Source of the DNA: Peronospora farinosa | Taxonomy: Eukaryota; Oomycota; Peronosporomycetes; Peronosporales; Peronosporaceae | Direction of reading: 5' to 3' | Length of the DNA: 64,000 nucleotides | Assembly (NCBI GenBank): GCA_947646735.1 | Contig: CANTFK010000992.1 | Span: 248,001-312,000 of the forward strand | Part shown: positions 20,645 to 30,866 of the stretch, one piece after another | How positions within the stretch are numbered: position 1 is the stretch's first letter | Layout of the letters: the number at the start of each line of letters is the position of its first letter | Notes under the pieces: model-generated | What the model saw: only the letters and a program-made list of their open reading frames with translations | The model's database searches: none | Told to the model about the DNA's origin: nothing | Translations under genes and position numbers: made by a program

Positions 20645-23600
20645 CTCCTCCTCGACTGCATCCTGGATGGTCTTCAACTTGAACATCGCTCGCAGGTCTT
20701 CCATTCTTGGTGCCGGTAACGCCTTGGTCAATATGTCCGCCATCATGTCCTCAGACTTGATAAATCTTGGTTGCACGACACCTTCACGCACATGGTGGAG
20801 TATGAACTTGAAACGAATGTCCACATGCTTCGCGCTTGAGGTACTCTTCTCGGACTCGAGTTGCTTGATTGCCGCTTGGTTGTCAACCCACATCGGCATG
20901 GGCTCGCTTATCTTCAGCTTCAATTCGCCGAGTAGTTCCCGTAGGCCCAGCAATTCACGTCCCGCTTGTGACGCAGAGATGAATTCCGCTTCCATCGTGC
21001 TCAACGACACCCCGGACTGCTTCTTGCACGTCCACATCACGACGGCTCCGTCCATAGTGAGGACACACCCGGAGACTGACTTGCGATCAGACTTGTCGGC
21101 AGCGAAATCGGCATCGCTCCAACATTCGATCCGGACATCATTGGATGTAGGTCCGACACCATTGAGGTGCAACTTCAAGCCCTTCGACATCTTCAAGTAT
21201 CTTGCAATACGTTTTGCGATCTTCCAGTCCTTTGTCGTAGGCTTTGTGTCTGCCTAGTTGCCTTGTGAACAGCAAAGCAGATATCAGGACGCGTGCACCT
21301 TGCTATCCACAGCAGGCTCCCAACCAGCGACTGGAACGACTTCACACTTGGTTCGCCCTTTGCACCCTTCGCAGGATAGGCATTCCACAGTGTCCTCGTC
21401 TTCTGCATTGCACTCGTCCCCGATTGGGGTCCTCACCCCATTAGCTGAATCCAGTCCGAACTCCTTTAACAGGAGGTCGATCATGACTTCTTGGTCCAGA
21501 ACGTATCCTGTCTCGTCGTTCAAATTGATTCGTAAACCAAGAAACTTGTTGACGACGCCTAGGTCCTTGATGGACAGCGAGCTCATCTCCATGAAAAATT
21601 CATCCACGGCCCCTTGTTCAGTCCCTGTGACCAATAGGTCGTCCACGTAGACGCCAACCACCGTGCACGTCTCACCCTTGTACTTGTAGTACAAGCACAT
21701 ATCCGTGGTGCATTGATGGAAACCACCTTGACGTAGCTTTAAATCAAGTAATTTACTCCAGAGCCTTCCAGCCTGCTTGAGCCCGTACAGTGACTTCTTC
21801 AACAGGAGGACCAGGTCACTTGATGTTTGCACGCCGTGCGACTTAAGCTCTTGGTCGCTCAAAACCATGCCCTTGGGCACCTTCATGTAGATGTCAAGGT
21901 GCTCCTCCTTTTCAGCCTTGACGTAGGCATTGGGCACGTCACCATGTCGGGCAGGCACGTTCCAACGCCTGGAGAGCACCAAAATCAACTTTACCGTTCC
22001 CAAATCCATGACGGCAGCAAACGTGAGGGTATAATCGACACCAAACACTTGCTCGTTCCCACAGACCACCAGGCGAGCCTTGTACCTCTCCACGTCCCCG
22101 TTTGCATCAGTCTTGGTCTTATAGACCCACTTGTTGTGCAAGACGTGTGCACCTTTTGGTGGTAGTACAACCGTCCACACGCCGTTTGACTTCAGAGCAT
22201 CCAACTCTTCAGTCATAGCCGTGGTCCATTTCTGGCGATCACCACTTCGGATGGCTTCACCATAATGCTTTGGATCTTGAGTGATGACTGCATTCACGAC
22301 ATCCTGTCGTTCAGCAGGGCCTTCACCAACAACTTCCTTAGCACGTCTGCTCGTTGACCTTGTGCCGTGTCGCTCCCTAGTCCATCCGGACTTACGGCCA
22401 CTTCGAGCTTTCGCCGCCCGTTTCTTGACACTTGAAGGTACTTGAACCTTCTGTTGATCATCGTTTGATATCTCCTCCTGATGTTCAATCCTTTCGGTGT
22501 ACGAGTCGTCTTGACCGTTACGCCCATCCGACAGTGTTTCGATGTTGCGTACGTGCTGCGTTACCACGACCACCTTGTCCTTGGGGATGTACACTTTGTA
22601 TCCCTTAGTCTCATCACTCTTTCCAATTATGATGGCCGCCTTCCCTCGCTCTCCAAGTGATTTGTTCCTTGCATCCACGTGCACCGTGCACGTGGAGCCG
22701 AACACCACGATGTCGTTCAGGTTTGGCACCTTCGTGGTCAGAAATTCCATCGGAGACACCCCACCTGGATTCGACTTGGTCCTGCTTCTGTTGAGTATGT
22801 ATGTTGCATACTCAGCAGCGTCGCCCCAGAAATGCAAAGGCAGGTTTGAAGCAAACACCATGCTTCGGACCATATTCATAATTTTCCGATGCATCCGTTC
22901 AGCCTTGCCGTTACTTGCCTGATTTCTGGCTTCACTGACTTGACGCGAGACTCCATTCGCCTTACAAAACACGTCCAAGGTCTTGTATTCGCCACCTCCG
23001 TCCGTGCGTAGTACGTGGATATTGCAATTGAACTCTCGTTCAAAGCTCACCAGGAAGTGCTTGAACTTGAGGGCAGCAGCATCCTTGGATCTGGCCAAGA
23101 ATACACGGCAATAATTTGACCTGTGGTCAATGAAATTGACCAGGTAACGGTTACCCAGACGATCCCTTGGAGTCATTGGGCCCTTGAGGTCGGAGCAAAT
23201 TACTCCACCGATCACATCGATGGGAGAATTTTGGCCTGAGTCTTTCCTTGACTGTGATGCTTTGGTTTGCTTGCCTTGTGCACAGGCCAAGCAATTCATG
23301 CGCCTCGTGTCAGTCAGCCTGATACCAGATGCCGGGTCTTTGGCCATCTTGATGATCGTTTCGTAACACAGGTGACCCAAGCGACGATGGAATTGCATCA
23401 AGGTACCACTCTGAACATCCGAATCGGATTTATATTCAGGTGAATTGATCGCAGCCGTCATCTCCCTTGGTGGTAAATGTGAGGTCTTGTTGCATGGTCC
23501 TGTCACTGCAACAACTAGCACATTGTTATTGCACTCCACATCCATAACCGGTGCACCTCCAAACCCAGAGGTTAACACACGTCTCTCTCCTCGGTACTCA

Positions 23601-25171
23601 AGTACACATCCCTTAGCCTCGAGCTTACCATACGAGATGATGTTTCGCTCGAGGTTCGCGGCGTACTGTACATCGAGAAGTCGGATAGTATTCACAACCC
23701 CGAGTGCAACAACTTCAATGTTGACACTCCCTTGCTTGGTAATCCGGAGCACACCTCCATCTGTTGCAGCTGTCAAGCATTCGTTTCGACAGTCGCTCGG
23801 GTTGACGAGCAGAGACAAGTCGTTGACAAGGTGTCTGCTCGACCCACTGTCGAGGATCCAGTGATTGTCTTGGAGACGATCACCATTGTCGATCGCAAAT
23901 GTGAAACTTGGTCTTGGGACTTTGGACATCTGTCTCTTGGGGCACATCGACTTGATATGTCCCACCTCGCCGCACCTGTAGCACGTCCGTTGGTCATTGT
24001 CATTCGATTCTTTCAGCACCTTGTGCTTGACCTTGTCTCTTGGCTCCTTCCTTGGTTCAACAGCATTGACCACGTCACGTCCGAGATGCTTCGCGTGGTT
24101 GTCAATCTCCGTTGACTGGGCGAACTGTGCCAATTCCTCGGCTTGGCGCAAGCAGTCGGTTCGATGAATGTCCAGCCTGGACATCATGGTCATTCGCATA
24201 TGCGGGTCCGCGTAATGGACGATGTTATCCAACACCAGGGTATCCGCCCCTCCGCAAGCATCACTGACTGCCGTCAGGTACAGGAAATGGTCCGTCCAAC
24301 TTCTGTGAGGTGCCTTGGGAGCCGTAAACAATTTCATGCTTTGGGCAGGCGTGATTTTGGTGCTGAAGGTCTGAAGCAGCCTTTGCATAGCATGCTCCAG
24401 GGTTTGACTTTCACACCACCAAGTCTCCACTTGACGACGATAGTACGTCTGTGCCTTACCGGCCAGGTGTTGTCCTAAGACATCCACCTTGATGTCTTCC
24501 GGCCACGTGAATCCACACGCACGCTCGGCAAAACCAACTTGACGCACAAATTCCTTGCCCCATCCGAGGAAACCACTACCAAGGCCATGGTATAGTTCCT
24601 TCCCATCAAAAGGTTGTAGTGCAAGCTTCCGATGTTGCGCGTCTGGCATCCCCACAACCTGTTGTCCCAGATTGGCATGCATCACGTTCGGCATACCCGC
24701 GCCGGGGTAATAGCCTGGCACCCCTGCCATAAAATGTGCAGGTTCCGGTGCTTGTCCCATGTTGCGGTCTGCTGCAACATGGCCTGCTCGATGATTTGCA
24801 TCATCAGCTTCGTAGTGTCGCCTGGCTCCAAAGTACGTAGCCGGCGACACGTCGTTCGGTGACCTCTTCCGGGGAGGGGTAAGTTCCAAGGCCTGGATGT
24901 TCATCCCTCCACCCGCTCCCAGAGCCGAACCAAAGACGCTTGACTCCGCAGAGTCCTTCCGGTGTCCACCGGCATGCTCCTTCTGGGAGACCTCCATCCG
25001 ATTCAGCCGATCAGATAGGTCTCCGAGCATGGCAAGCACCTTGCCCAGTGCCGCATCAGGCACTGCCGACTTTTCTTCGAGGTGGTCGTCGTTAACCCGA
25101 TTAGGGTCGCCGACTGCCACGTTAGGCATAGCCTGTTTGGGCTTGCCCACAGCACGTTCCGTTGGGCTCAT
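20639..25171 (-). pseudogene. copia-1 Gag-Pol polyprotein with two frameshifts
   Basis: ATG at 25,171 inside the primer-binding site. The first frame is open for 1,295 codons and holds gag, a CYRCGEVGHIKSMC zinc knuckle (about residue 395), the protease site WILDSGSSRHLV (about 435), the GAG-pre-integrase block HRRLGHLCYETI, integrase with SDLKGPM, RTDGGGEY and ASNGKAERMHR (D, D, E residues), and reverse transcriptase with YKARLVVCGNEQ, DVPNAYVKA and YVDDLLVTG. A shift near 21,375 and another near 21,245 move through LVGSLLWIARCTRPDICFAV into the last frame, which holds RNase H with WSDADFAADKSDRKS, STMEAEFISASQAG and KHVDIRFKFILHH. Both shifts are single-base-type changes, so either very recent decay or residual sequencing errors. 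Without them the polyprotein would be about 1,500 residues. Confidence 0.92.
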
Positions 25172-25175
25172 AACC
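25164..25175 (-). other. copia-1 primer-binding site overlapping start codon
   Basis: The minus strand reads GGTTATGAGCCC directly after the 5' LTR. It is complementary to GGGCTCATAACC, the anticodon stem-loop of eukaryotic initiator tRNA-Met, the primer type described for Drosophila copia. The ATG in it starts the polyprotein. Confidence 0.75.
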
Positions 25176-25463
25176 TGTAAGAGTGAAGTGAAGTAGTGGT
25201 GCACTTGTGCACGTAGAGGTAGAAGTAAAAGTAAAATATATTAAGCATTAACTACTCTCCTTCGCTAGTGCTTTAACATGTACGGTAGAGTCAACTGCGA
25301 CTATACCATGTCTAGTCTGTAGTCTTCGTCTATCCCGCTTCGCCACATCTGTTAAGATGTCACAACATTAGCCAATTCGGGTGCGGTCGCAACTTACCGG
25401 CACAGGGTATAACCCTTGCCTTCAACACCTTGCAAACCTGTCAAAAAACGATCGTTTCTAACA
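25176..25463 (-). repeat. copia-1 5' LTR
   Basis: 288 bp, same ends as the 3' LTR, followed inward by the primer-binding site. Confidence 0.93.
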
Positions 25464-25494
25464 AGATGCTGCTTGTGAACTTTACTTACCGAGT

Positions 25495-26190
25495 CATGTC
25501 TTTCTTGGAAAAGAAGCAAGTGAAACGAGCAACGCTAAAGGCTTGGGGTACAATGAACTGCTACCAAACTTGCTCATTCCCTCATACATTGGTCCATAAA
25601 TAGTGTTGAAAGCCCCAGCATGGCAACTTGCTTGTGTGAAAGGAATACTAGCGGGATCGACGTAAGGTCCGAGAGCTGTTGACCTGGAAAAAGAAGGCCG
25701 TAGGGCGTATTGCTACGGTAAATTTAGCTTGACGACGAATAGCTCAAGAATGAAGCGAGCAAAATAAATCAACTGAAGCTTTGCCCCGTCGAAAGCTACT
25801 ATAGTACACGAACTTGCCAGGACGGAATTGGAATCAAGCGCAAGACTTGTTACCAATGGGCCGAGACGCTCAAACGTGGGCAGGCAGCACGAAAAAACTT
25901 CACGGAGAGCGCGCAAAGCGCCGACATGACGAAGCCGCCGACGCAATGGGGAAATTGTTTCGCACTTTTTGACCGGAATGACTGGTAACGATACATGAAA
26001 ACCTTGATGATGCCACAGGTGGAGACAACCGAAGTAATGATAACAAAGAAGAACAGGCAGTACAATAGAAAAAGGAAAAGGCGGAGAGTGGGTCTTTTAG
26101 GCTCGACACCTGAGACCAGAACGTTTGCACTACCATCGATAACTGACGCCAGAGAAGAGGAAGAGAAAGAAGCCTCGTTGTCGTCACCCT
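25495..26190 (-). CDS. Possible multi-exon gene with a membrane helix (model unresolved)
   Basis: Two protein-like minus-strand segments lie here. The first (about 26,190-25,920) reads RPTLRLFLFLLYCLFFFVII and continues TSVVSTCGIIKVFMYRYQSF: a clear membrane helix followed by a basic stretch. The second (25,681-25,495) follows a TTTTTCCAG acceptor and reads STALGPYVDPASIPF, then YGPMYEGMSKFGSSSLYPKP, ending in TGA about 30 bp from the copia-1 insertion. The join between them, the start codon and any further exon remain open. I do not recognise the family. It could equally be decayed. Confidence 0.3.
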
Positions 26191-26801
26191 GATCGCCTGT
26201 GACTCACGTAAACGCTGTCGTGGCAGGACTGGATGTGGGAAGTACTTAACACAGTCATTTGCACTGCAACAAACCTACGCAATACCCAGCAAACATGAAG
26301 TAAGTGCATGGCGCGATGTAACAACTAGCCGAGGAGCATGACAAACAAACTCGCGAGCTTAACGAGCTGTGAGCAACTTCAACAACACGGCGGATGCAGA
26401 AAAATACACGTGCAACAGCAGCGCAGAGACGAGATGACAATCCATTTCGTCTTGTCGAAGGCGAGGTGTGTTGAGCGGAGAAAATAAGCGTAAATCTAAA
26501 CATGCACCCGAGGTTATCGACAGGCTGGGAGTTGATCAAGGACGCAGTGTGCATGCTCGATCCCGAGGTCGGTCAAGCGATTTGAGGATTGATGGGGAGC
26601 GAGTTGAAGTCAAAGAAGCTTTCATCACAAACACGCGCTACGTGTGGTGAATCCGAAAGCCTCTACCTGGACGTAAAAGCTAAAGTGTATCCCCAAAGCA
26701 GCACAATTGATGAGATTGCTACTTTGTGTTTCATACGGTTGTTGTTGCTACTAAATCCTCGCTAGGCACGTACTTTTGCTGTGCGTTCTTCGGGTAAATT
26801 T
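26191..26801. other. Unassigned stretch
   Basis: About 600 bp upstream of the possible membrane-protein exons and downstream of the next gene. Only short open frames without protein-like composition. It may contain 5' parts of the preceding model and the 3' UTR of the next gene. Confidence 0.35.
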
Positions 26802-27987
26802 TCAGCTCGCTGGTCGTTGTCGCTTTCTCGATGATTTTCGCAATGATTGATCTTTTGCGTCATCTTCTTGCACCTTCCCCACCTTTTTCTCAGCAAGAGG
26901 TAATGTCGTCACAACGTTACGTCGCTTCCGCTTTGCAGCCGTCTTCGTGGTAGTAGAAGTGGATCTTCCGTCGTACGCTTCCGCATAAAGACACAACTGC
27001 ACACGCTGTGCCGTCCACACTTCGGTGGCTCCGGCTATCTCGTTGTCGTTTGCAGCTCGTTGTTCATTCAGCCATCTTGTCTTCGCGCGTAACGCGTCCA
27101 CGAAGCTCAGAAAGTGCGGGAGTGTGTACTTCCGAGGACCAATAATTCCTACATGCTCAACACGACACGAACCTCAAGCATTAGTGACAAAACTTATTCT
27201 TTTAATCAGAGCGACAGGCTACGAGATACGTGCCAAACGCACCAGCGATCGCCTCCAACGCTTCGTCTGCCATGAACGGCACACTCTCATCGTATGCTGC
27301 CATCACCGCTGACGCTGTGGCAGGTCCCACCTGAACAAAGTAACCACCGTCATCGATTGTGGTTTCCACTTATGGCTACACCATGTCGCTTGTTATGGTC
27401 AGTAAAACTGTACCCCTTTGAGCACACAGAGTGCATCTAAAGCAGACCGTAAATCCCCAATCTTAAGCTCTTGAAATGCTTTCAATGACGCTTTCGTCAC
27501 CTCCTTTTCACTCAGTCCCATGACAAACTTCATCAACTGTGGTCGCCTGCCTCATTCAGAGCAGAGTCAAGAGGTGACTCTACTGTCGATTGTAGCTTTT
27601 AACAATTACTAACACCCACCACTTGCCCTTTTTAAGCTTCCATTTCATAAGTCGTTGTAGCTCCTTATTTGTTATAAACGGCTTAGGTTCACGTGTCCGC
27701 AGAATCGATGGAAAAGAGGTCAGATACCAAGCATCCAATTCCGTCAGCTCGCTTATCTGAGATACGAAAGAGCAGCGACATCTGTCATTGCAAAGCTACT
27801 TTACAAAGCATAGTTTTTCTACCTGCAATGACTGCAACACGTCGTCATAACGTGCCCATAGCGCCGCCCATGGCGCTTCTTCCGACGAGCTCCAAAGCAT
27901 CAGCTTTTGATAGATGGTGTGGTACACCCGCACAAATCGTACTTTGGAATCAATAATACTCTCATGAGGCATACCCCAAGTGTCCAT
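26802..27987 (-). CDS. Conserved helix-hairpin-helix-like protein, five exons
   Basis: Exons 27,987-27,823, 27,756-27,620, 27,546-27,414, 27,330-27,243 and 27,148-26,802 join in frame to 289 residues. All introns are short (66-94 nt) with GT-AG ends, two with a TTACTGAC-like branch site or similar. Visible: an N-terminal MDTWGMPHESIIDSKV part, a WYLTSFPSILRTREP segment, a basic KWKLKKGKWRPQL, and LKGVGPATASAVMAAYDESV, which is formed only by joining exons 3 and 4 and resembles a helix-hairpin-helix DNA-binding motif. The C-terminus is Lys/Arg-rich (TAAKRKRRN, SSRKRQRP), like a nuclear localisation signal. This arrangement matches an uncharacterised protein family found in fungi and other eukaryotes, as I remember it; function unknown, nuclear DNA binding is an inference. 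Confidence 0.7.
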
Positions 27988-28285
27988 GCTGTATTCTAGG
28001 TCGGTACAGAAACCATCACGTCTCGATTGGCGACGATTACATTTTTCTAAAGTATTCACAGAATAGCTCTCCCCTACCCTCTCAGTTCACTTTCTATTTC
28101 TAAACTCGCACTTAAGTAACCATAAAAATTCCAGTAGCTAAAAACGCAAGTCGTTCACTTGCTACCAACTATACGTACGTGTCAAGTCGAAGTGGTTATT
28201 TGTCTGTCCCAGTAGCAGTTACACTTGATTCTTCCCAGTCCGCAATAGGCACAAGTGTAAACAAACGAACCACATTGAAACCAAG
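27988..28285. promoter_or_regulatory. Divergent promoter region
   Basis: 298 bp separate the starts of the minus-strand helix-hairpin-helix gene and the plus-strand ankyrin gene, so both core promoters must lie here. No strong initiator match was fixed. Confidence 0.5.
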
Positions 28286-29374
28286 ATGGATGAAAAAGAG
28301 ACCGCCAAAGCCAAGCTGCTTATTGCTACGCTACAGAAATACGGCTATGATTTGGAAGACCCAACGCACACGAGCACCGCTACGAGCATCAACTCGAGCG
28401 ATAGCTCAACCGAGTGGAGTCCCGATGATGACATTGAGCCCGTCGCCGCTCGATGTTCCAGCGTCACGTCGTCCGCCGGCATCTTGGCGCTGCGTGACCG
28501 CAAGAATCAGCAGAGTGCGTTGCATATTGCAGCGAAGAAGGCCCATTTTGATGTACTGCGTGCTCTTGCCAAGCTTCCAAAGATATCAGAGCATGTGAAT
28601 GCTGGGGACCGACATAGCAACACGGCACTGCACTTTGCTGCAAGCAGTACGAGATCCAAAGCGCCAGATATGGTGGAGCTGTTGCTGAACTTGGGAGCCA
28701 ACCCATCAGCCACAAACATTCGTGGCCAGACGCCACTGGCTATTCACATCATGACAGCCAAACCTGAAACTTCGGTGACCATTACGAAGCTCTTTATCGA
28801 TAAGTTTCGACAGCTGCAAGATCCGTCGTCCTCGTCTACAGTCTCCTCATCATCACCGATGGGTCTGCGAGCTCTGGCGCCGTGCGCAGCACTGAATGAG
28901 CTCGTGAACGGTACCACGTACTTGCACATGGCTGTGGATCGTCAATTGGGTGGAATTGGTGGCGCGTTGGTGCAGGGAGGCGCTTCCATAAACGTGCCTG
29001 ACCACAATGGCGTCATGGTGAGCGACACGATCCCAAAAAAACTGCTGGTAAAGCTCATTACTTTTATGGCGGAAGGCTCACAGGTTGCTCCGTCTGACAT
29101 TGTACGTGGTAGCTGCAAGATCTGCCGGAATCCGAAGAGCCTGTTGGAACCTTTGAAAGACTGTATATTGTGTGGTCGCGCTGTCTGCAAGAACTGCTCG
29201 AAGAAGGCGTCCGAGATCCGCAAAACAACCTCAGATGGTAGCCATGTCACGCTCAAGGACAAGGATGAGGGCAGATTCTGTGCTGTTTGCTGCACAGTCA
29301 AGATTCTGAAAAGCAAACAGCACAACCAGCGCGAGAACTTTAACAAGAAGCTCATGGGTTGCGACATAAAATAG
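28286..29374 (+). CDS. Ankyrin-repeat protein with C-terminal FYVE-like zinc finger
   Basis: 362 residues, no intron. Ankyrin repeats are visible from about residue 70: QSALHIAAKKAHFDVLRALA, NTALHFAASS followed by MVELLLNLGANPSATN, then GQTPLAIHIMTA and a later TYLHMAVDRQLGGIGGALVQ. The C-terminus (about 270-345) carries CKICRNPK, CILCGRAVCKNC and CAVC pairs, a cysteine pattern like FYVE-type zinc fingers that bind phosphatidylinositol 3-phosphate, but without a clear basic RHHCR motif. A Ser/Asp-rich linker precedes the repeats. Ankyrin plus FYVE-like combinations are frequent in oomycetes. Likely role: membrane-associated adaptor; lipid binding is doubtful because the basic motif is missing. 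Confidence 0.8.
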   Translation: MDEKETAKAKLLIATLQKYGYDLEDPTHTSTATSINSSDSSTEWSPDDDIEPVAARCSSVTSSAGILALRDRKNQQSALHIAAKKAHFDVLRALAKLPKISEHVNAGDRHSNTALHFAASSTRSKAPDMVELLLNLGANPSATNIRGQTPLAIHIMTAKPETSVTITKLFIDKFRQLQDPSSSSTVSSSSPMGLRALAPCAALNELVNGTTYLHMAVDRQLGGIGGALVQGGASINVPDHNGVMVSDTIPKKLLVKLITFMAEGSQVAPSDIVRGSCKICRNPKSLLEPLKDCILCGRAVCKNCSKKASEIRKTTSDGSHVTLKDKDEGRFCAVCCTVKILKSKQHNQRENFNKKLMGCDIK

Positions 29375-29555
29375 ACTCGTGGACGACAAGAAACGTGCAC
29401 GTTTAGTGGCGGTACTTACTTAACGGGAGAAAGCGAAACGTCTTTGATATTGTATTGCTACCTGTTCCTGTTTGGTTTACATTCTGCCGTAACTTGTCAT
29501 GTATTCGTCAGCATCGAAACGAGACGATAGCCTCTGTAACCTTTCGATGCAGGCT
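29375..29555. terminator. Convergent 3' flanks
   Basis: About 180 bp between two convergent stop codons. Both polyadenylation regions must lie here; no motif can be fixed. Confidence 0.35.
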
Positions 29556-30866
29556 TCAGCCCACGAGCGCGTTGTACGACAGGTAGGCAAGTGAGGCCAC
29601 TGAAAAGACTCCACCAGCGTAAACAAAAGTGAGCGCCAGTCGCGACGAGTAGAAAGCGTCACGTTCCACGAGATAACTACGCGATATCTCGTACAGGAAG
29701 AGCCCTGGGACCGTGAGAGCGAGTAAATTGCCCGCTACTGAACCGACAAAAGCCATGACAGTGCCCAAATTACGCGAGGATACAGAAAGTAAGTAGGCGA
29801 GCAGCAAAAAGACCACAGTGATCGCCGTCCGGAATGGTAAACTCTCGCGATTGCGGCCCAAACAGCAGATTTCCACGAGCTGACGCAGCGGTTGGAAAGT
29901 CATCGGTGTCTTGAGTACCATACTGATACCAAGCGCAAGACGTGCACCGTTGATGAGCATGTCATCCGCCGCGAATCCTGTGAGAATGTCGCTTGGCGGT
30001 TGTCCGTGGAAGCACGCGTATCCAAGGTACGCAAAGAGAAGATAGATAAAGAGTCCCCATCCCACGAGTGCCTTGTGCACAAGTGTCATCTGTGTCTTGT
30101 CGTAGATCTCCTGGTACGCCCGTGGAACATTTAGTTGACACACGAAGCTCAACATGACAATGGGTAGTACATACGCCACCGCCGCGAGCTTTGAATTGAA
30201 TTCATCCGCGCGATTCCTTGGGATCTGAGCAGCAAACTCGAGGTCGTTCTGCACTGTTCGTACCCCAAGTGCCACTAGAATATAGAGCAGACACAGCAGC
30301 ACCAACAAGTTGGCAAAGCGGAGCGCGTGCATGGTCTCTGGTAGACACAATGGAATAGCCACGAGCATGAAGAATAGCCCGATGGTTCCACGACTCATAA
30401 TGTTGATCAAGAACGGCTCGAGCAAGTCCATAGCAATCACCATATAGCTCACAATGGCTCCAAACAGCAGCACAAGTGTCAGGAACCGCACGGACCACAC
30501 ACCTGCTGCTCCAAAAAGTCGGGAGCTCAGCGCCTCGTACGAGAACTCACAGGCAGCGTCACAGCACACACTGAGCATCTCACAGGCGTGGAAAGCCAGC
30601 CACGCACTCATAGCAAACAGGAAAAGTGCTGGGATTTGGCCCACAGCCTGTAGGACGCCCGGAAGTGTCAATACGCAGGCACCCGTCATGGTTGTGGCCA
30701 GTCCGAGAAAAGAGGAGAAGGCGGAACCTTCTTCAGTAGGGCCGGGAGCACGGGCTTGGGTAGAGCTGGGGAAGGAAGAGAAGGAAGCAATTGGCACCTT
30801 TTGCGACGGACTCAGCGCTGCGCTGGTCGTCCGCAGCAACGCCGATGACTCGATGGAAGAAGTCAT
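29556..30866 (-). CDS. AAAP-family amino acid transporter
   Basis: 436 residues, ATG at 30,866, single exon. A disordered Ser/Pro-rich N-terminus of about 50 residues is followed by the family-typical first membrane segment with FSSFLGLATTMTGACVLTLP. About eleven hydrophobic helices follow (for example LVLLFGAIVSYMVIAMDLL, LFFMLVAIPLCL, LLVLLCLLYILVALGV, ITVVFLLLAYLLSVSS). This is the amino acid/auxin permease (SLC32/36/38-like) fold, proton- or sodium-coupled import or vacuolar transport of amino acids. Substrate unknown. A second, longer member of the same family is at 49,333 on the plus strand; the two are too different to be recent copies. Confidence 0.88.
   Translation of the reverse strand: MTSSIESSALLRTTSAALSPSQKVPIASFSSFPSSTQARAPGPTEEGSAFSSFLGLATTMTGACVLTLPGVLQAVGQIPALFLFAMSAWLAFHACEMLSVCCDAACEFSYEALSSRLFGAAGVWSVRFLTLVLLFGAIVSYMVIAMDLLEPFLINIMSRGTIGLFFMLVAIPLCLPETMHALRFANLLVLLCLLYILVALGVRTVQNDLEFAAQIPRNRADEFNSKLAAVAYVLPIVMLSFVCQLNVPRAYQEIYDKTQMTLVHKALVGWGLFIYLLFAYLGYACFHGQPPSDILTGFAADDMLINGARLALGISMVLKTPMTFQPLRQLVEICCLGRNRESLPFRTAITVVFLLLAYLLSVSSRNLGTVMAFVGSVAGNLLALTVPGLFLYEISRSYLVERDAFYSSRLALTFVYAGGVFSVASLAYLSYNALVG

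Larger units (their letters stand above)
20357..25463 (-). mobile_element. Near-intact Ty1/copia LTR retrotransposon (copia-1)
   Basis: Complete element of 5,107 bp with two 288-bp LTRs, inner polyprotein on the minus strand, and a perfect 5-bp target duplication AGATG at 20,352-20,356 and 25,464-25,468. The LTRs differ only by two one-base homopolymer indels (GGG/GG and AA/AAA), which points to a very recent insertion. It interrupts the minus-strand gypsy region on its left and lies close to a possible host gene on its right. Confidence 0.95.

Noticed and set aside
28179..28285. Alternative upstream start for the ankyrin gene
   Set aside because: The overlapping upstream frame is different and lacks ankyrin repeats; the ATG at 28,286 gives the complete domain order.
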